Origin: Jaapia argillacea MUCL 33604
Lineage: Eukaryota > Basidiomycota > Agaricomycetes > Jaapiales > Jaapiaceae
Direction of reading: 5' to 3'
NCBI GenBank assembly: GCA_000697665.1
Contig: KL197715.1
Coordinates: 124,001 to 188,000, forward strand
DNA length: 64,000 nt
This document shows, one piece after another, positions 1-11,840 of the stretch. The translations under genes and the position numbers were made by a program. Positions within the stretch are counted from its first letter, which is position 1. Every line of letters begins with the position of its first letter. The notes under the pieces were generated by a model, which saw only the letters and a list, made by a program, of their open reading frames with translations, was not told where the DNA came from and did no database searches.

Positions 1-347
1 AGGCTGTCGAGCTGATTCCACAATGTGGTTGTAGACCACACACACAGTTGTTGGGAAGACGACGATCCCCTCACTACGCCGCTAAGCCATCTTTGATTAC
101 TATTGCTGTCACTGGTCGCCAATACGTTTACACTCATTAACTATGAATGATCATAAGGTCGCGATCCATCACAGGAGCACGGTGCAATTCTAGTTCCGGT
201 TACAATGTCAAACTATGGTCAATTCACGATTCCAGCACCTAGCGCCGAAGGCCCCAAAGCGCACAAGCCGGTGACCAGTCTGAACGGAGAAGACGAGGAA
301 TTGATCTTAGCACCAAGAGGGTCGAAATTGCAACCACCGAATACATT
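1..347. other. Left-edge sequence, no gene seen
   Basis: This stretch lies downstream of the SHQ1 stop codon. A serine-rich open frame on the + strand (205-540) runs across it, but that frame is antisense to the last SHQ1 exon and I do not regard it as a gene. Nothing else recognisable is present. Confidence 0.5.
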
Positions 348-2139
348 TTATAAAGGTTCAGCTGCCATGCGTTCAACTTCATCTGCAGACTCGTCGTCAC
401 TATCACTATCCCGTTCCAATTCACCCTGCACAGCCTCCTCCGATTCCTCTAAGTCCCATCCAGTGGATTCTTTGTCAAGTTTCAGAGCCCTGATACGCTC
501 TGCAAGATCTCGAAGGACGTCGTCACTAGATTCTCATTGATTTGAGTTATTTTGATTGCAGGGCAGCGTCAAAGGGACGGACGAACCTCGCATAAGCCTG
601 TACCCAGACACAAAAATCATCTGTCCACACTTTGCTGTAAACGTAGTACACCTCATGATGATCCAATATATGTTTCATTTCCAGTAAACATCGAGTGACG
701 AGACGCTTTCCCTTCGATAAAAAGTCTGCAACGTCTGTCCGACATTTTTCGGCGAGCTTCCATGAGCGGTAGAGCCCAAATGCAAGGGCACGGCGGTATA
801 CAGTGGTGAAGACAGCTGAAAGCTCAGCACAAGAGAATTCAGAGGGTGAACGTGGGAGTGGGGAGGTTGCGTAGGGAGGCGGATCAAGTGCGGAAAACGC
901 GGGTGTCAGCGAACAGATCGTCCATGCACTTTCTGGGGTGGGGTCCTGCTGAGTCGTCCGCGAGTCATACGCATACGAAAATAACAACGTGAGGAGTGTG
1001 AGGTAAAGGTTATGCGTTTGTACCGGTGTCGCGAGGTCTGAGATTACCGGCGCGGAGTTCAGAAATTTAGGCGGAAAAGTTGATGAGGTTAGCGCACGGC
1101 GTGACGATGGGCGGTCAAGTGAAATATATAGGCTGTACGGATTGACTTACATTCTTTGCGAGGAAGTCGGAGCATGGCAGCTTTCTCTTCTTCGGTATAG
1201 TTGAACGGATCTTGGGCGTCTATGAGCGCATGGGGATGTCTCCAGGCGATTAATTCCCGAATATAAGAGTCATCGGCGAAATCGGCCCTAGGTGAACCAT
1301 GCAAGTCAGATAAGCTGCGATAAAACGTTGGGGGTGTAGAGCAATGGACAGCTCACATGTAATATTCTTCGTCCCATTTCTCTTCCTCGTGCTTTAGTCG
1401 CATTTTCCTCCTTTGATCGATGGACAATGTATCAGCCAGGGAACCGAGTTCGTTCACTTCGTTTTCCGTATGTTCGACGTGAGCAAAGTAACCCGTGTAC
1501 ATGTCCAGGAATCCGTAGGGTTTCTGCAGGGACGTGTGCAACGCGGGAAGTGGGTCCGGAACCGATTGAGGTAGCTGCCAGTCGTTTTCGGCAGCTAAAG
1601 GGTAGCATGAGAGACTGTTCTTCGATGCGGAAGGGCTTGAAGGGCCTCACCTTCCAGGATCGTCTGCTGCTCCGAATCCAAGTTCAACTGGTTTGTTCTG
1701 TTTACCAAGTCTTCCTCTCCATCATCAGAGGTACTCTCTGAGTCCAGGACTTCTATCATCGGTTGAGAAGGTTGGTCTTTGCTCGGACGGGGAGCCAACA
1801 ACTTGGCCAACAAGTCCAGATCCTTGAATTCTTCTCCTTTCACTTCTTTGGTCAACGAAACTGTGAGGTATCCAGAGCTGGGATCATATTGAGCGGATGA
1901 TTTGTCGTCTTCGAGAATTCTTCCCGGAAAGTTAAGTCGAAGAAAGTAGGGGTTGATGTGGATGGTAAAGAGTGTTTCGTCAACGTTTATCTCGACGTCG
2001 GAAGCCTACTTTCTTTGGGATGAGCTCGATTTCGATAGGACGGTCGGGGTGGGGTGAGGCTTACTCTAACGGAGGGGCAGTACATTCGTACTGTGACTGA
2101 GGTGTCTGTTTGATTGCACGAAAACCGAGGTGTGATCAT
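348..2139 (-). CDS. SHQ1: Shq1, H/ACA snoRNP assembly chaperone
   Basis: Shq1 is a nuclear chaperone that holds dyskerin/Cbf5 before it enters H/ACA ribonucleoproteins, which carry out pseudouridylation and rRNA processing. The protein starts MITPRFSCNQTDTSVTVR, the hallmark start of the family's CS domain, and continues with FTIHINPYFLRLNFPG. The C-terminal helical Shq1 domain contains RRALAFGLYRSWKLAEKC and YVYSKVWTDDFCVWVQAY. Exons on the minus strand are 2065-2139, 1651-2005, 1357-1594, 1151-1314, 587-1037 and 348-525, giving 486 residues, close to the yeast protein. The last exon is an acidic tail (LERDSDSDDESADEVER). The gene is head-to-head with TRP2 across 264 bp. Confidence 0.93.
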
Positions 2140-2403
2140 ATTGGCTGATCGTGTCCAGTTATTCTACCCTAATGCAGGTGAGTTGAGGGTGGAAAGCTGG
2201 TTGGTGCACGACCTTCGGTTGGACGACTGGGGCAGATTGAGACCTGAGTGAGATTATTGAAGTCCAAGTCTAAAGAGGATCAAAATCGGATATGGGAAAG
2301 TGATCGACGTTGTCAAGATGACACCAGATCTCCTTGGACTTCATCAGATTCACCCTCAGGTGTGGCGAGTCATTCGAGTCCTTGGAGTAATATCTGCTTC
2401 CCA
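2140..2403. promoter_or_regulatory. Divergent promoter SHQ1 / TRP2
   Basis: The 264 bp between the two start codons must hold the promoters of both genes. I see no exact Gcn4-type TGACTCA site and no clear TATA box. If TRP2 instead began at the ATG at 2320, the shared region would be shorter. Confidence 0.5.
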
Positions 2404-4224
2404 ATGAATTCATCGGTCAGTCTACACACTACCACGCAAACTTTTTATTAACGTGAGACGAACGACTAGAAACTTCCAGCTTTCCCTCCTCTCGAGACGG
2501 TCGAAAAGATCATCATCAGGGAGAAACGCGGAAATTGCGTCCCTGTCTATGTCGAGTTGCCCGCAGATCTCATCACACCATGCATGGCATATTTGCGTAT
2601 AGCGAAGGACTCCAAGTACAGTTTCCTCTTGGAATCTGTCATTGGAGGGGAGTCTCTCGCCAGGTACAGTTTCATCGGTGCAGGTGTGTTCTCTCCTTCC
2701 ATTTGCCCATCTGCCCGATTCGAACAACTAAAACAATCCGGAATCCAGATCCCCTGAAGGTTATCAAGACAGGACCTAATGAAGAGATAACTGGAGACCC
2801 AATGCAAGTTCTCCAAAAAGAACTCTCCAACTACCAATACGTCAAGATTCCCGAAGTTCCGACCTTTACAGGCGGGGCAATCGGCTACGTCTCCTACGAC
2901 TGCATCCAACATTTCGAGCCGAAAACCGCACGAACCCTAACCGACCCTCTACAAATCCCCGAAGCAGTGTTCATGCTCGTCGATACACTCCTCATATACG
3001 ATCATCTCCACCAATCACTCAAGGTCGTATCCCATGTTTTCTGCCCGGGTAACACGGCTACCGTGAACTTGGCATTCATCTATTCCACTGCTGTTACGAA
3101 GGCGCGGAGGTTGGCTAGGGTGGTTCTTAGTACTGCCCTAGCAGAAGTGCCTCAGCCACCTATCAAGCTGGGTGGGGAGGCAGTTTCGAATGTGGGCAAA
3201 GAGGGATACGAGAAGTTTGTCACGAATCTCAAGGAACATATTGTCAAAGGGGATATCATCCAAGCTGTACCTTCACAACGACTTGCTCGACCCACAACCT
3301 TGCATCCTTTCAATGCGTATAGGAAGTTGAGGCAGATCAACCCGAGTCCATATATGTTCTATTTGGATTGTGGGGATTTACAGATTGTGGGCGCAAGTCC
3401 GGAGACCTTGTGTAAAGTGGAGAAGAATAAGGTGTTTAATCACGCTATCGCTGGAACTACGAAACGGGGAAAGAGTGTTGAAGGTGAGTCGTAGCCTTCC
3501 GGCGCATTCCTCGTTCGTGCCAGGACTGATGTGGGTGTAGAGGACGAGAAGTTGGGTCAAGAGTTGTTGAACTCCGAAAAGGATCGAGCGGAACATATCA
3601 TGCTGGTTGACCTGGCGAGGAATGATGTGAACCGTGTTTGCCAGCCCAAGACTGTGAAGGTGGACCATCTGATGCAGGTGGAGAAGTTTAGTCACGTTAT
3701 TCATCTGACCTCACAAGTGTCTGGGATACTTCGGGAGGGTTTGAACAGGTCTGGATTCCTCATATCACTTACCACAATATGTCGAAAATACTGACATCCT
3801 ACGATTATCTAGATTTGACGCTTTCCGGTCTATATTCCCTGCCGGAACTGTATCGGGAGCTCCGAAAATCAAAGCAATCGAGTTGATCTACTCGCAAGAG
3901 CAAGAACGTAGGGGCGTATACGCAGGCGCCGTTGGTCGATTTGACTTTGCCGACGATGAGATGGATACATGTATTGCTATCCGAACGATGGTGTTCAAGG
4001 ACGGCGTTGCGTATCTGCAGGCCGGTGGCGGGATCGTTTATGATAGTGTCGAAGAAGACGAGTATGTGGAAACTATCAATAAACTTGGTAGCAATCTCCG
4101 AACGCTTGAAGAAGCCGAGCGTGAGGCATCCCATTATTGGAGTGACAACGCATGGTCGCTGACGTTGTTGTCCATAGGTTATTGGCACGATTTCCAGAAG
4201 ACTCAACCGAGGACAGCTTATTGA
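2404..4224 (+). CDS. TRP2: Anthranilate synthase component I
   Basis: The enzyme converts chorismate to anthranilate, the first committed step of tryptophan synthesis, using ammonia from the glutamine amidotransferase subunit. The N-terminal half contains [11 protein letters not shown] and [19 protein letters not shown], which form the tryptophan-feedback region. The chorismate-binding half contains [21 protein letters not shown] split over the motif, [35 protein letters not shown] and [19 protein letters not shown]. Exons are 2404-2415, 2470-2683, 2749-3483, 3541-3748, 3813-4120 and 4178-4224, giving 507 residues, normal for the family. The 12-nt first exon is the least certain part; an alternative start at 2320 would also join in phase. 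The gene ends 73 bp from the convergent uS2m gene. Confidence 0.93.
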
Positions 4225-4297
4225 AGACTGGGGTTTAACTTAAGAGGCAGTATATAATGTATTAGCACCATTGATAAGGAACATCCTATCCTGCGTC

Positions 4298-5280
4298 TCA
4301 ACTCCTTTGCCGTCCCTCTCGAACACGCTGATGACCCTGCTGCTGATTCCCAGTGGCAGCGACCTTGTTCAACGCAACACCCTCCCTCCCCGCAATACTC
4401 AACACGCCGGCAATCAACTCTGCAGTTCGCGTGCTCTCGTCGTTTGCCGGTATTGGGTACATGACGATGCGGGGATCGACGTTCGAGTCGATAATCCCAA
4501 TAGTAGGGATATGCTCGATGGCACACTCGCGAATGGCGTGCATGTTGTTGAGAGGGTTGAGGAATATGACGAGATCAGGAATGATTCGTAAACCTCGCGA
4601 GACACCCGCGCCATGCATTTGGATTTTGTTGGTTAGAGTTCCAGGTAACCATTTTTCGCCGACATGGAAACCTTGAGCACCCATTCTACTCGCAGCTAGT
4701 TTGACGGCGGCCCGTAAGTCAGGACGAGTGCCCACGAATACGACTTCGCCATCTCGTGCGGCGACCGCTCGGACGAGGTTGGCTGCTCGGCGGAGGAGGG
4801 GGAGGGTGGTTTCGAGGTCGATGATGGTGACTCCTGCACGGACACCGTACGCGTATGGAATGAAGTTTGGGTTCATCAGGGATTTGGAGTGGCCAAAGTG
4901 GGCACCGGAGGCGAGGAGTGCAGATAGGGTAAGTTTGGAAGGACCCGGGGGTTTGAAGAGCGAGTGGTGGGGTTGGAAGGCGTTTTCGCGTGTCTGGGTG
5001 GATCCATACTCAGAAAAGTGATCAACTGCGTGTACTCCTCGTTAGCTTTCGGCTTAGGTTTACGGGATTGGACCAGAAACTCACGGAGAGCCTTATACTC
5101 TGTTCGTTTGACCTGAAACCGCGTCCAATCCTCCTTCGTCTCCAATAGTTGGTCCTCTTTCGGAGCCTCTCCAGTCGCAGCACCCCAGAAAGTAGAAGCA
5201 CTACGACTCCCACCTAGTGTTATGCGCCTTGAACATCTTGCAGGAGCTGTTAGCCACGGCCGAATCTGAGCAAGTGCCAT
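4298..5280 (-). CDS. MRP4: Mitochondrial ribosomal protein uS2m
   Basis: This is a small-subunit mitochondrial ribosomal protein of the bacterial S2 family. Family signatures are LLASGAHFGHSKSLMNPNF, YAYGVRAGVTIIDLETT, GEVVFVGTRPDLRAAVK and IPTIGIIDSNVDPRIVMYPI. The first ~40 residues (MALAQIRPWLTAPARCSRR) are basic and lack acidic residues, as expected for a matrix-targeting presequence. Exons are 5085-5280 and 4298-5025, joined by a 59-nt GT-AG intron, giving 307 residues. A longer in-frame start exists at 5412, but the presequence-like start is preferred. The gene is divergent from SSB over 195 bp. Confidence 0.92.
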
Positions 5281-5475
5281 AGTCAAGCCAGGGAAGTGAT
5301 GGCAGAAAATCAGAGTGGTCACGCTGTGACCAATGCGTGACGGGTCGTGGGATTCTGAAACCTTCAGCCATCGATTTTTTTTGCGAGCTTCGACAAGTCC
5401 ATCGACACCCACAACCCTCTCTCTTCCGTCTCTCTCCTTCCCTCTTCACCTTTTCTTTCTTCGTTTCTTATTAAA
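5281..5475. promoter_or_regulatory. Divergent promoter uS2m / SSB with pyrimidine tract
   Basis: The 195 bp between the two start codons serves both translation-linked genes. The SSB side has a long C/T-rich run at about 5409-5463, directly before the ATG, as seen at many highly expressed fungal genes. At 5353-5365 there is TTC-TG-AAA-CC-TTC, which keeps heat-shock-element spacing with one changed base; I treat this as weak. Confidence 0.5.
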
Positions 5476-7756
5476 ATGGAGGACGTGTACGAAGGCGCTA
5501 TCGGTATTGATCTCGGTACAACTTACTCGTAAGATGTTTGGCATCGGTTCAAGGTCACCAGATTGATTTTTTGGATCGTAGATGTGTTGGTGTATGGCAA
5601 AATGACCGAGTTGAGATCATCGCCAATGACCGTGAGTGATCTTTGCTATACCGCCCACATGATATGGATATGCTGACCCAATCTCAGAGGGTAACCGGAC
5701 AACACCATCCTACGTTGCGTTCTCGAACGAGGAGCGCCTCATCGGTGATGCCGCCAAGAATCAGGCTGCCATGAATCCCCGTAACACTGTCTTTGATGCT
5801 AAGCGTCTCATCGGCCGAAGATACGAGTTGAGTTGCCGATTCCAATATCCAGACGTTTCCTGACCATCTTTGTAGCGATCCTGATGTCAAGAAGGTGACT
5901 ATCGATGAAACAAAAGTTTGTTATATCCGCTCGAACTGAATGAATTGGTTTGTAGGATATGACCCACTGGCCGTTTGAGGTCGTTGAAAAGGACGGATCG
6001 CCACTGATCCAAGTCCAATACCTCGGCGAGGAGAAAACTTTCAGCCCCCAGGAAATTTCTGCCATGGTCCTCACAAAAATGAAGGAGATCTCCGAGGCCA
6101 AGCTCGGAAAGACCGTCAAGAAGGCCGTTGTCACGTAAGTTGTCTCATGGCTCAGCCTGAGGCTTCTGCTGACACCTTGATTAAGTGTCCCTGCTTACTT
6201 CAACGACTCACAACGTCTCGCGACAAAAGATGCTGGTGCCATCGCTGGTCTCGATGTTCTCCGTATCATCAACGAACCCACCGCTGCTGCTATTGCCTAC
6301 GGTCTTGACCAGAAGACCAAGACTGAGCGCAACGTCCTCATCTTCGATTTGGGGGGAGGAACTTTCGATGTCTCTCTACTCAACATCAGCGGAGGTGTCT
6401 TTGCTGTCAAGGCCACTGCTGGTGACACCCATTTGGGTGGTGAAGATTTCGACAATGCCCTCCTGGAGCACTTCAAGAAGGAGTTCCAGAAGAAGTCGAA
6501 ACTGGACATCTCAGATGATCCTCGTGCCCTCAGGCGTCTCAGGAGTGCTTGCGAGCGTGCCAAGAGGACGCTCTCCAGTGTTACCCAGACTACCGTTGAG
6601 GTTGACTCCCTGTACCAGGTTCGTTTCTTCAGCACCCCCTTCTGTTTGCGATCAGTTCTCCTCATCTAGATGCATCTAGGGTGAGGACTTCTCCGCGAAC
6701 ATCACTCGTGCTCGTTTCGAGGAGATCAATGCCACCATGTTCAAGCAAACGATGGACCCAGTCGAGCGAGTACTGAAGGATGCCAAGATGGCCCGTGAGA
6801 AGGTCGATGATATCGTCCTTGTCGGTGGTTCCACTCGTATCCCCAAGATCCAGTCCCTCGTTTCCGAGTTCTTCGGTGGTCGTCAATTGAACAAGTCGAT
6901 TAACCCCGACGAGGCCGTTGCCTACGGTGCTGCTGTCCAGGCTGCCGTCCTTACAGGTCAAACCTCAGACAAGACCGCCGATCTCCTCCTCCTTGATGTC
7001 GCCCCCTTGTCATTGGGTGTCGCCATGCAGGGCGATGTCTTCGGTGTCGTCGTTCCTCGTAACACCCCCATCCCCACCAACAAGTCACGGACCTTCACTA
7101 CCGTGGAGGACAACCAGACCACCGTCACCTTCCCTGTGTAAGTGATGAAACTTTATTAAATGCCATCTATATGCTCATGAGAGCTTCAGATACGAGGGTG
7201 AGCGTATGCAATGCCGAGACAATCGCCTCCTCGGAGAGTTCGAGCTCACTGGCATTCCCCCCATGCCCCGTGGCCAGGCTGAGTTGGTGACCACCTTCGA
7301 AGTTGATGCCAATGGTCTTCTCAAGGTCTCCGCCATGGACCGCACATCTGGCCGCAAGGCATCCATCAGTACGTTCTTCTCGTTCCCCATTCCAAACTTC
7401 ACCCATTGAGCGTTTCCACCCCTGCAGCCATCACTAATTCCGTCGGCCGTCTCTCATCCGCTGAGATCGAGCAAATGATCAAGGACGCCGAGCAATTCAA
7501 GCAAGCCGACAAGGACTTCTCTGCTCGTCATGAGGCCAAGTCCGACCTTGAAGCTTACATCCACCAAGTCGAGAACACCATCACATCACCCGAGATTGGT
7601 ATGAAGCTCAAGCGTGGTGCCAAGTCTCAGGTTGAGGGCGAGCTTGCCAAGGCATTGGAGAAGTTGGAGATTGAGGACTCAACTGCTGATGAGTTGAGGA
7701 AGGCGCAGTTGGGTATCAAGCGGGCGTTGCAGAAGGCTACTGCTGGGATTCGGTAA
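5476..7756 (+). CDS. SSB1: Ribosome-associated Hsp70, SSB type
   Basis: This is an Hsp70 that binds nascent chains at the ribosome exit tunnel together with the RAC co-chaperone. The start [19 protein letters not shown] is SSB-like, having a short N-terminal extension missing from SSA proteins. It carries the nucleotide-binding motifs [20 protein letters not shown] and [11 protein letters not shown]. The C-terminus ends [15 protein letters not shown] and lacks the EEVD tail of cytosolic SSA, as SSB does. Nine exons (5476-5528, 5582-5631, 5688-5826, 5876-5894, 5956-6134, 6186-6618, 6680-7137, 7190-7368, 7428-7756) give 612 residues, the usual SSB length. The fourth exon is only 19 nt. Confidence 0.93.
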
Positions 7757-8157
7757 TTTCCCTGGTGGTATGTGCTTGTTCTTTAGCGGAGGGAGGTGGA
7801 TTGTTGTTGCTTGCTGTGCTGTCGTCACCAAAATGAAGCTTTATGACCTTGTTCATGTTGTTTTCGAGCAGTGCTTGTTCTACAACTGTGTCTATGTATC
7901 TTGTTGTGCCATATCTGAATCTGCCCTTCTCTCGTGTATGGCGGCTATCGCCCCGCACTGAACTGAATCACCTTCGCCCACGACTTACTGGTTGCTAGAC
8001 TTGCCTTCGGAAAACACCTTGCCAGACTTTTGCATGTTACATAAGTGCTTATCGTGTGCGAGCCTTGCAGCATGAGCTCTGCTCTCATCTGAGTCCGAGT
8101 CAGCGAAGCGTGTCTTTCTTGCAACTATTATAGTAGCATGACTGGATATTTATCTCG
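7757..8157. other. Intergenic: SSB 3' end and peptidase promoter
   Basis: The 401 bp between two same-strand genes holds the 3' end of SSB and the promoter of the peptidase gene. I see no gene or clear motif in it. Confidence 0.4.
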
Positions 8158-10127
8158 ATGCTCCGAAGCTCCCTGTCCTTGAGAACCGCCCAGGCATCCA
8201 CCCTTGCTCGCGCTGCTCATCCCCTCTGTGTTCTCAGAGTCTTGACTCCTCCGGTGCTTCCAGTTACGCTCGAATTCAGCTCTCTTCGGTTATCTGTTAG
8301 GTCAATGTCGAAATTATCTCCTCAAATTCCCCTTTCCAAGGTTGAAAACGAGACATACACTGTAACGGGTACGGTGGTGTGTCCCCTCCACAATTGACTT
8401 AGTATTGAACATGTATTTCATGGACAGGCGACATAAAGATCGTCGAACACTTCTTCGACCTCCCGCTAGACTACGTCAACCCAACCGCTGAAAAGATCCG
8501 GATATTCGCTCGCAGCGCCATCCCTCGCGAGAAAGCCAAAACCCCAGAAGCAGAGTCCAAACTCCCTGTATGTGTATACCTCCAAGGAGGACCGGGCTTT
8601 GAATGCGGGCTTCCGACGGACTATGGGTTCACCAAGGCATTTTGGGAGAAGGGATATCGGATGTTGTTTTTGGATCAGAGGGGAACAGGTTTATCTACAC
8701 CGTTGAGCCCCTCGAGTATTGATAGAGCGATCGTCAGAGGAAAGAAAGTAGAGACTGATGAGCAGAAGGCAGAGTATATTGGGTTCTTCAGGGGAGATTC
8801 CATTGTGAGGGACGCGGAGGAGATCAGGAAGCTCATGCTAGGAGCGAAGGAGAAAGAGGTTCTGTGCACATCCAGTTCCTATCAACTGGAGAACAAGCCT
8901 AATTGTTCATTACCAACTAGGAAGATAGGAAATGGACGTTGTTCGGCCAATCGTATGGCGGATTCTTGATCACAACCTACCTGTCCTTCTTTCCCAACTC
9001 CTTGAAAGAAGTCTACATTACAGGCGGCATCCCGCCACTCGTCTTGGATCCTGATCTCGTCTACGAAAGGACCTATGGTGAATAACTGATTATCATTTAT
9101 TCATTAGGCTTGGTTGACCCTCGTGAAGAGAAGTTGCAGGAGCGCAATGCCTTATACTACAAGAAATACCCTCAGGACGTTTCTCGAGTGCACAAAATCC
9201 TATCTTTTTTGACCAAAGATGGTCGTGAAGGAATCCCACTTCCTGGAGAAGGAACTCTAACACCTGAACGATTCCTGGCGCTGGGGTTGGGAGTAGGGAT
9301 GCATGGTGAGCATTTTGATCGACTCTTTCACTCCCCCTTCATCCTGCGCAGATTTGGATCCTATCTCATGACATAAATAGGTGGTTTCGATGACCTACAT
9401 CAACTCGTTCTCCGAGGATCCAATGACTTGGATCTCTTCGGTGAAGTCAGCTACAAGTTCCTGCAAAGTGTCCGATCGCACTTGTCATTTGACGAGAATA
9501 TTATTTATGCGATCTTGCACGAATCTATCTATTGTCAAGGGTTTGTCATATCATTCTCTCTCCACCGCTAGCTCTTGTGTTTATGTGGGTTTCTTCCGTG
9601 CAGGAAGGCGTCGAATTGGTCAGCACAGAGACTGAAGCGAGACCCCCGATTTTCATGGTCTACCATGTCCCAAAAGGCGGAAGCGGAGCCCGTTTATTTC
9701 ACAGGCGAAATGGTCTTACTCTTTCCCGCTCCTCTCTTCCCTTGCATCACTGACCATTGCAAAGATCTACCCGTCATTCTTCGACGTATTCACTGAGCTT
9801 ATCTCACTCAAACCCGTCGCCGAGATTCTAGCACAAAAGTCGGACTGGCCAGCTCTCTACGACGAAGCACAACTGGCGAAGAACGAGGTCCCAGTCATGG
9901 CTGCCGTTTATATGCATGACATGTACGTGCCTCCTTGCTGGTATCAACTGGCTGCTGATGTCCGCCGGGTTAGGTACGTCTCGTTCGACTTGACCATGCA
10001 AAGCATAGCCAAGATCAAGAACGTCCGTCCATTCGTCACGAACTTGTTGTTCCACAACGCTGTTAGTCGGAAGACGGAGGAGGTTTTACCCAAGTTGTTC
10101 GAGCTTTCGCAAGGAGTTATCGAGTAG
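8158..10127 (+). CDS. Prolyl aminopeptidase (proline iminopeptidase), S33 family
   Basis: This alpha/beta hydrolase is expected to remove N-terminal proline from peptides. Landmarks in order are YLQGGPGFECG (oxyanion region), LFLDQRGTGLSTP, the nucleophile elbow LFGQSYGGFL, then GGIPPLVLDPDLVYERTYEK, GGFDDLHQLVLRGSNDLDLF and FTGEMIYPSFFDVF. Eight exons (8158-8368, 8428-8858, 8921-9077, 9129-9305, 9381-9540, 9604-9712, 9765-9922, 9974-10127) give 518 residues. Choosing the acceptor at 9128 rather than 9107 restores the family spacing after VYERTY. The first ~48 residues are rich in Arg, Ser and Ala and precede a second in-frame Met (MSKLSPQIP at 8305), suggesting a mitochondrial form and a cytosolic form. 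The gene converges on RFC2. Confidence 0.88.
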
Positions 10128-10282
10128 ATTGTCTGGTTCTGTCAGTTGCCCCTTTGTGACGATATGTCGTCAGAGCTATACCAGTGCACGGCTGTTTCTA
10201 CAGATATATTATGGATACAGTAAGGACGTTAAGAACAAGCAGCCCAAAGACAGCGACATATGGGCGGAGGTCTGATGAAATG

Positions 10283-11685
10283 TTATCTCGAATCAGAAAC
10301 TGCTTTCCAGACCCGAACACCGACTTCAAGTATCCACAATTCCTCATCTGCACCGTCGCATAGGGCTTTATCGGCTTCTGCTAATACAAGGGCACACTTG
10401 GATTTTGCACGGCTGGTCAGAGTTGGGTGGAGGATTATCATGTCGTGAAGCTGTGAGCAGAAGGTTGTGTCAAGGTGAGCCAAGGTAATGACAATAAAAC
10501 GTACTTGGAGAAGCAGTTGAGAAGCCGAATACCCTTCTCGAACGATTTCTCGAACCTTTGCCCGAATATCGTCAAACCCCTTCGCTTTCCCCTGCACAGG
10601 CTTCTCATCCACTTCCATCCCATCTTCTCCTACCTCTCTCTCAACTTCTACCCCAATAACTCCAGCGAAGTCAACCATAACTGCATCAGGCACAACACCA
10701 GCAATCTCCTGCACATCCCTGACAGTGATATCTTCTCTTGGTTGGGATACGAGGGCCAGCCGAGAGGCACTCTGTAAGTACGTGATGGCGCGACGAAGAT
10801 CGCCTTGGGAGGTTGAGATTAGGGTTCGGACGACGGGCTGGGAAAGGGGGATCGATTCGGCGGTGGCGATTTGGGAGAGGCGGGTTTCGGCGGATTGGGG
10901 TGCCAGGGGGAGGAAACGGAATTTGGAGCAACGGGAGGCGAGAGGCTCGATGATCCTAAGGCGCATTTAGTCGGTGTGGAGCCGAGATGCACGGGAGTGG
11001 ACTCGCCTGGTAACGTAGTTGCAAACCAAACAGAACCTCGTAATCCTGGCGTATGTCTCCATAATCCTCCGTAACGCAGCTTGTGCATCCTGAGTCATTG
11101 AATCCGCTTCATCCAAAATGATGATTTTGAAGGGTGGACAAGGATATGTTTTGCCATCCGATGAAGTGGTGATTGCCCGAGGAGTTTGTCGGGCGAAGTC
11201 TTTGATTTTTTCCCTGACTATCGAAATGCCCCGTTCGTCTGAGGCGTTTAGCTCGAGAACGCGAGTACGGAAGTTGTCTGGGCTGGAGGGGCGTCACGAT
11301 AGCCCTGGAGTAGGGATAAATTAAGGCCTACCCAAAGAGTTGTCTTGATAGAGCGAGGATAGTCGAAGTCTTTCCGTTGCCTGGCGGGCCGTAGAACAGC
11401 ATGTGGGGTAACTGTGACCACCAGGTCAGACTCTGGGCATATCACCAAGCGAAATAGCCATACATTGGATGACATGAGTGACTTTCTGAGAACCGCGACT
11501 GTGTGCTCCTGAGACGCGACTTCTTCGATGGTCTTTGGCCGACTGAACGCAGCGTTAGCTTCACGGAATTGGGGACAGCGAGTTCCCCACTATTTCTCAA
11601 CCCATGGCTGGGCTTCGGGTGTAGCAACATGTTTTTGCTGTTTCTGACTTGTGCGGGTGGTCTGAGGCTGGAAAAACTTGTCCAT
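10283..11685 (-). CDS. RFC2: Replication factor C small subunit (yeast Rfc2 type)
   Basis: This AAA+ subunit of the clamp loader places PCNA on primer-template junctions. It starts MDKFFQPQ, followed by [19 protein letters not shown] (RFC box II), Walker [33 protein letters not shown], Walker [21 protein letters not shown] and the SRC motif [13 protein letters not shown] short N-terminal extension and the C-terminal collar match the Rfc2/human RFC4 group. Exons are 11591-11685, 11464-11542, 11332-11411, 11007-11282, 10505-10955 and 10283-10450, giving 382 residues. The intron 10956-11006 only joins in frame with a GC-AG donor (AG|GCGAGT). The gene is head-to-head with the CAF-1 gene over 155 bp. 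Confidence 0.93.
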
Positions 11686-11840
11686 GTCGCTAAGGAGGAG
11701 AAGATCACTGGTAAGCCAAAATTGTCACCGTCGCGTAACGAGAACGCGTCGCGTCACACGTCACGCTCGCATCGCCAATTGCTTGCCGTCACCGCCTCGC
11801 TCCGTTGACCTTACACCACATCCGCCAAACGACGTCTTTG
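11686..11840. promoter_or_regulatory. Shared RFC2 / CAF-1 promoter with MCB box
   Basis: These 155 bp separate the start codons of two S-phase genes. A perfect MluI cell-cycle box ACGCGT lies at 11744-11749, with further GCGT-rich half-sites on both sides (around 11731 and 11751). In yeasts ACGCGT binds MBF and drives G1/S transcription. Use of the site here is inferred. Confidence 0.65.

Noticed and set aside
205-540. Serine-rich + strand frame of 111 codons at the left edge
   Set aside because: It is antisense to the last SHQ1 exon, whose minus-strand reading continues the Shq1 protein in phase after a 61-nt intron.
9078-9107. 30-nt intron in the prolyl aminopeptidase
   Set aside because: Using the acceptor at 9128 gives a normal 51-nt intron and restores the family spacing between VYERTY and EKLQERN.
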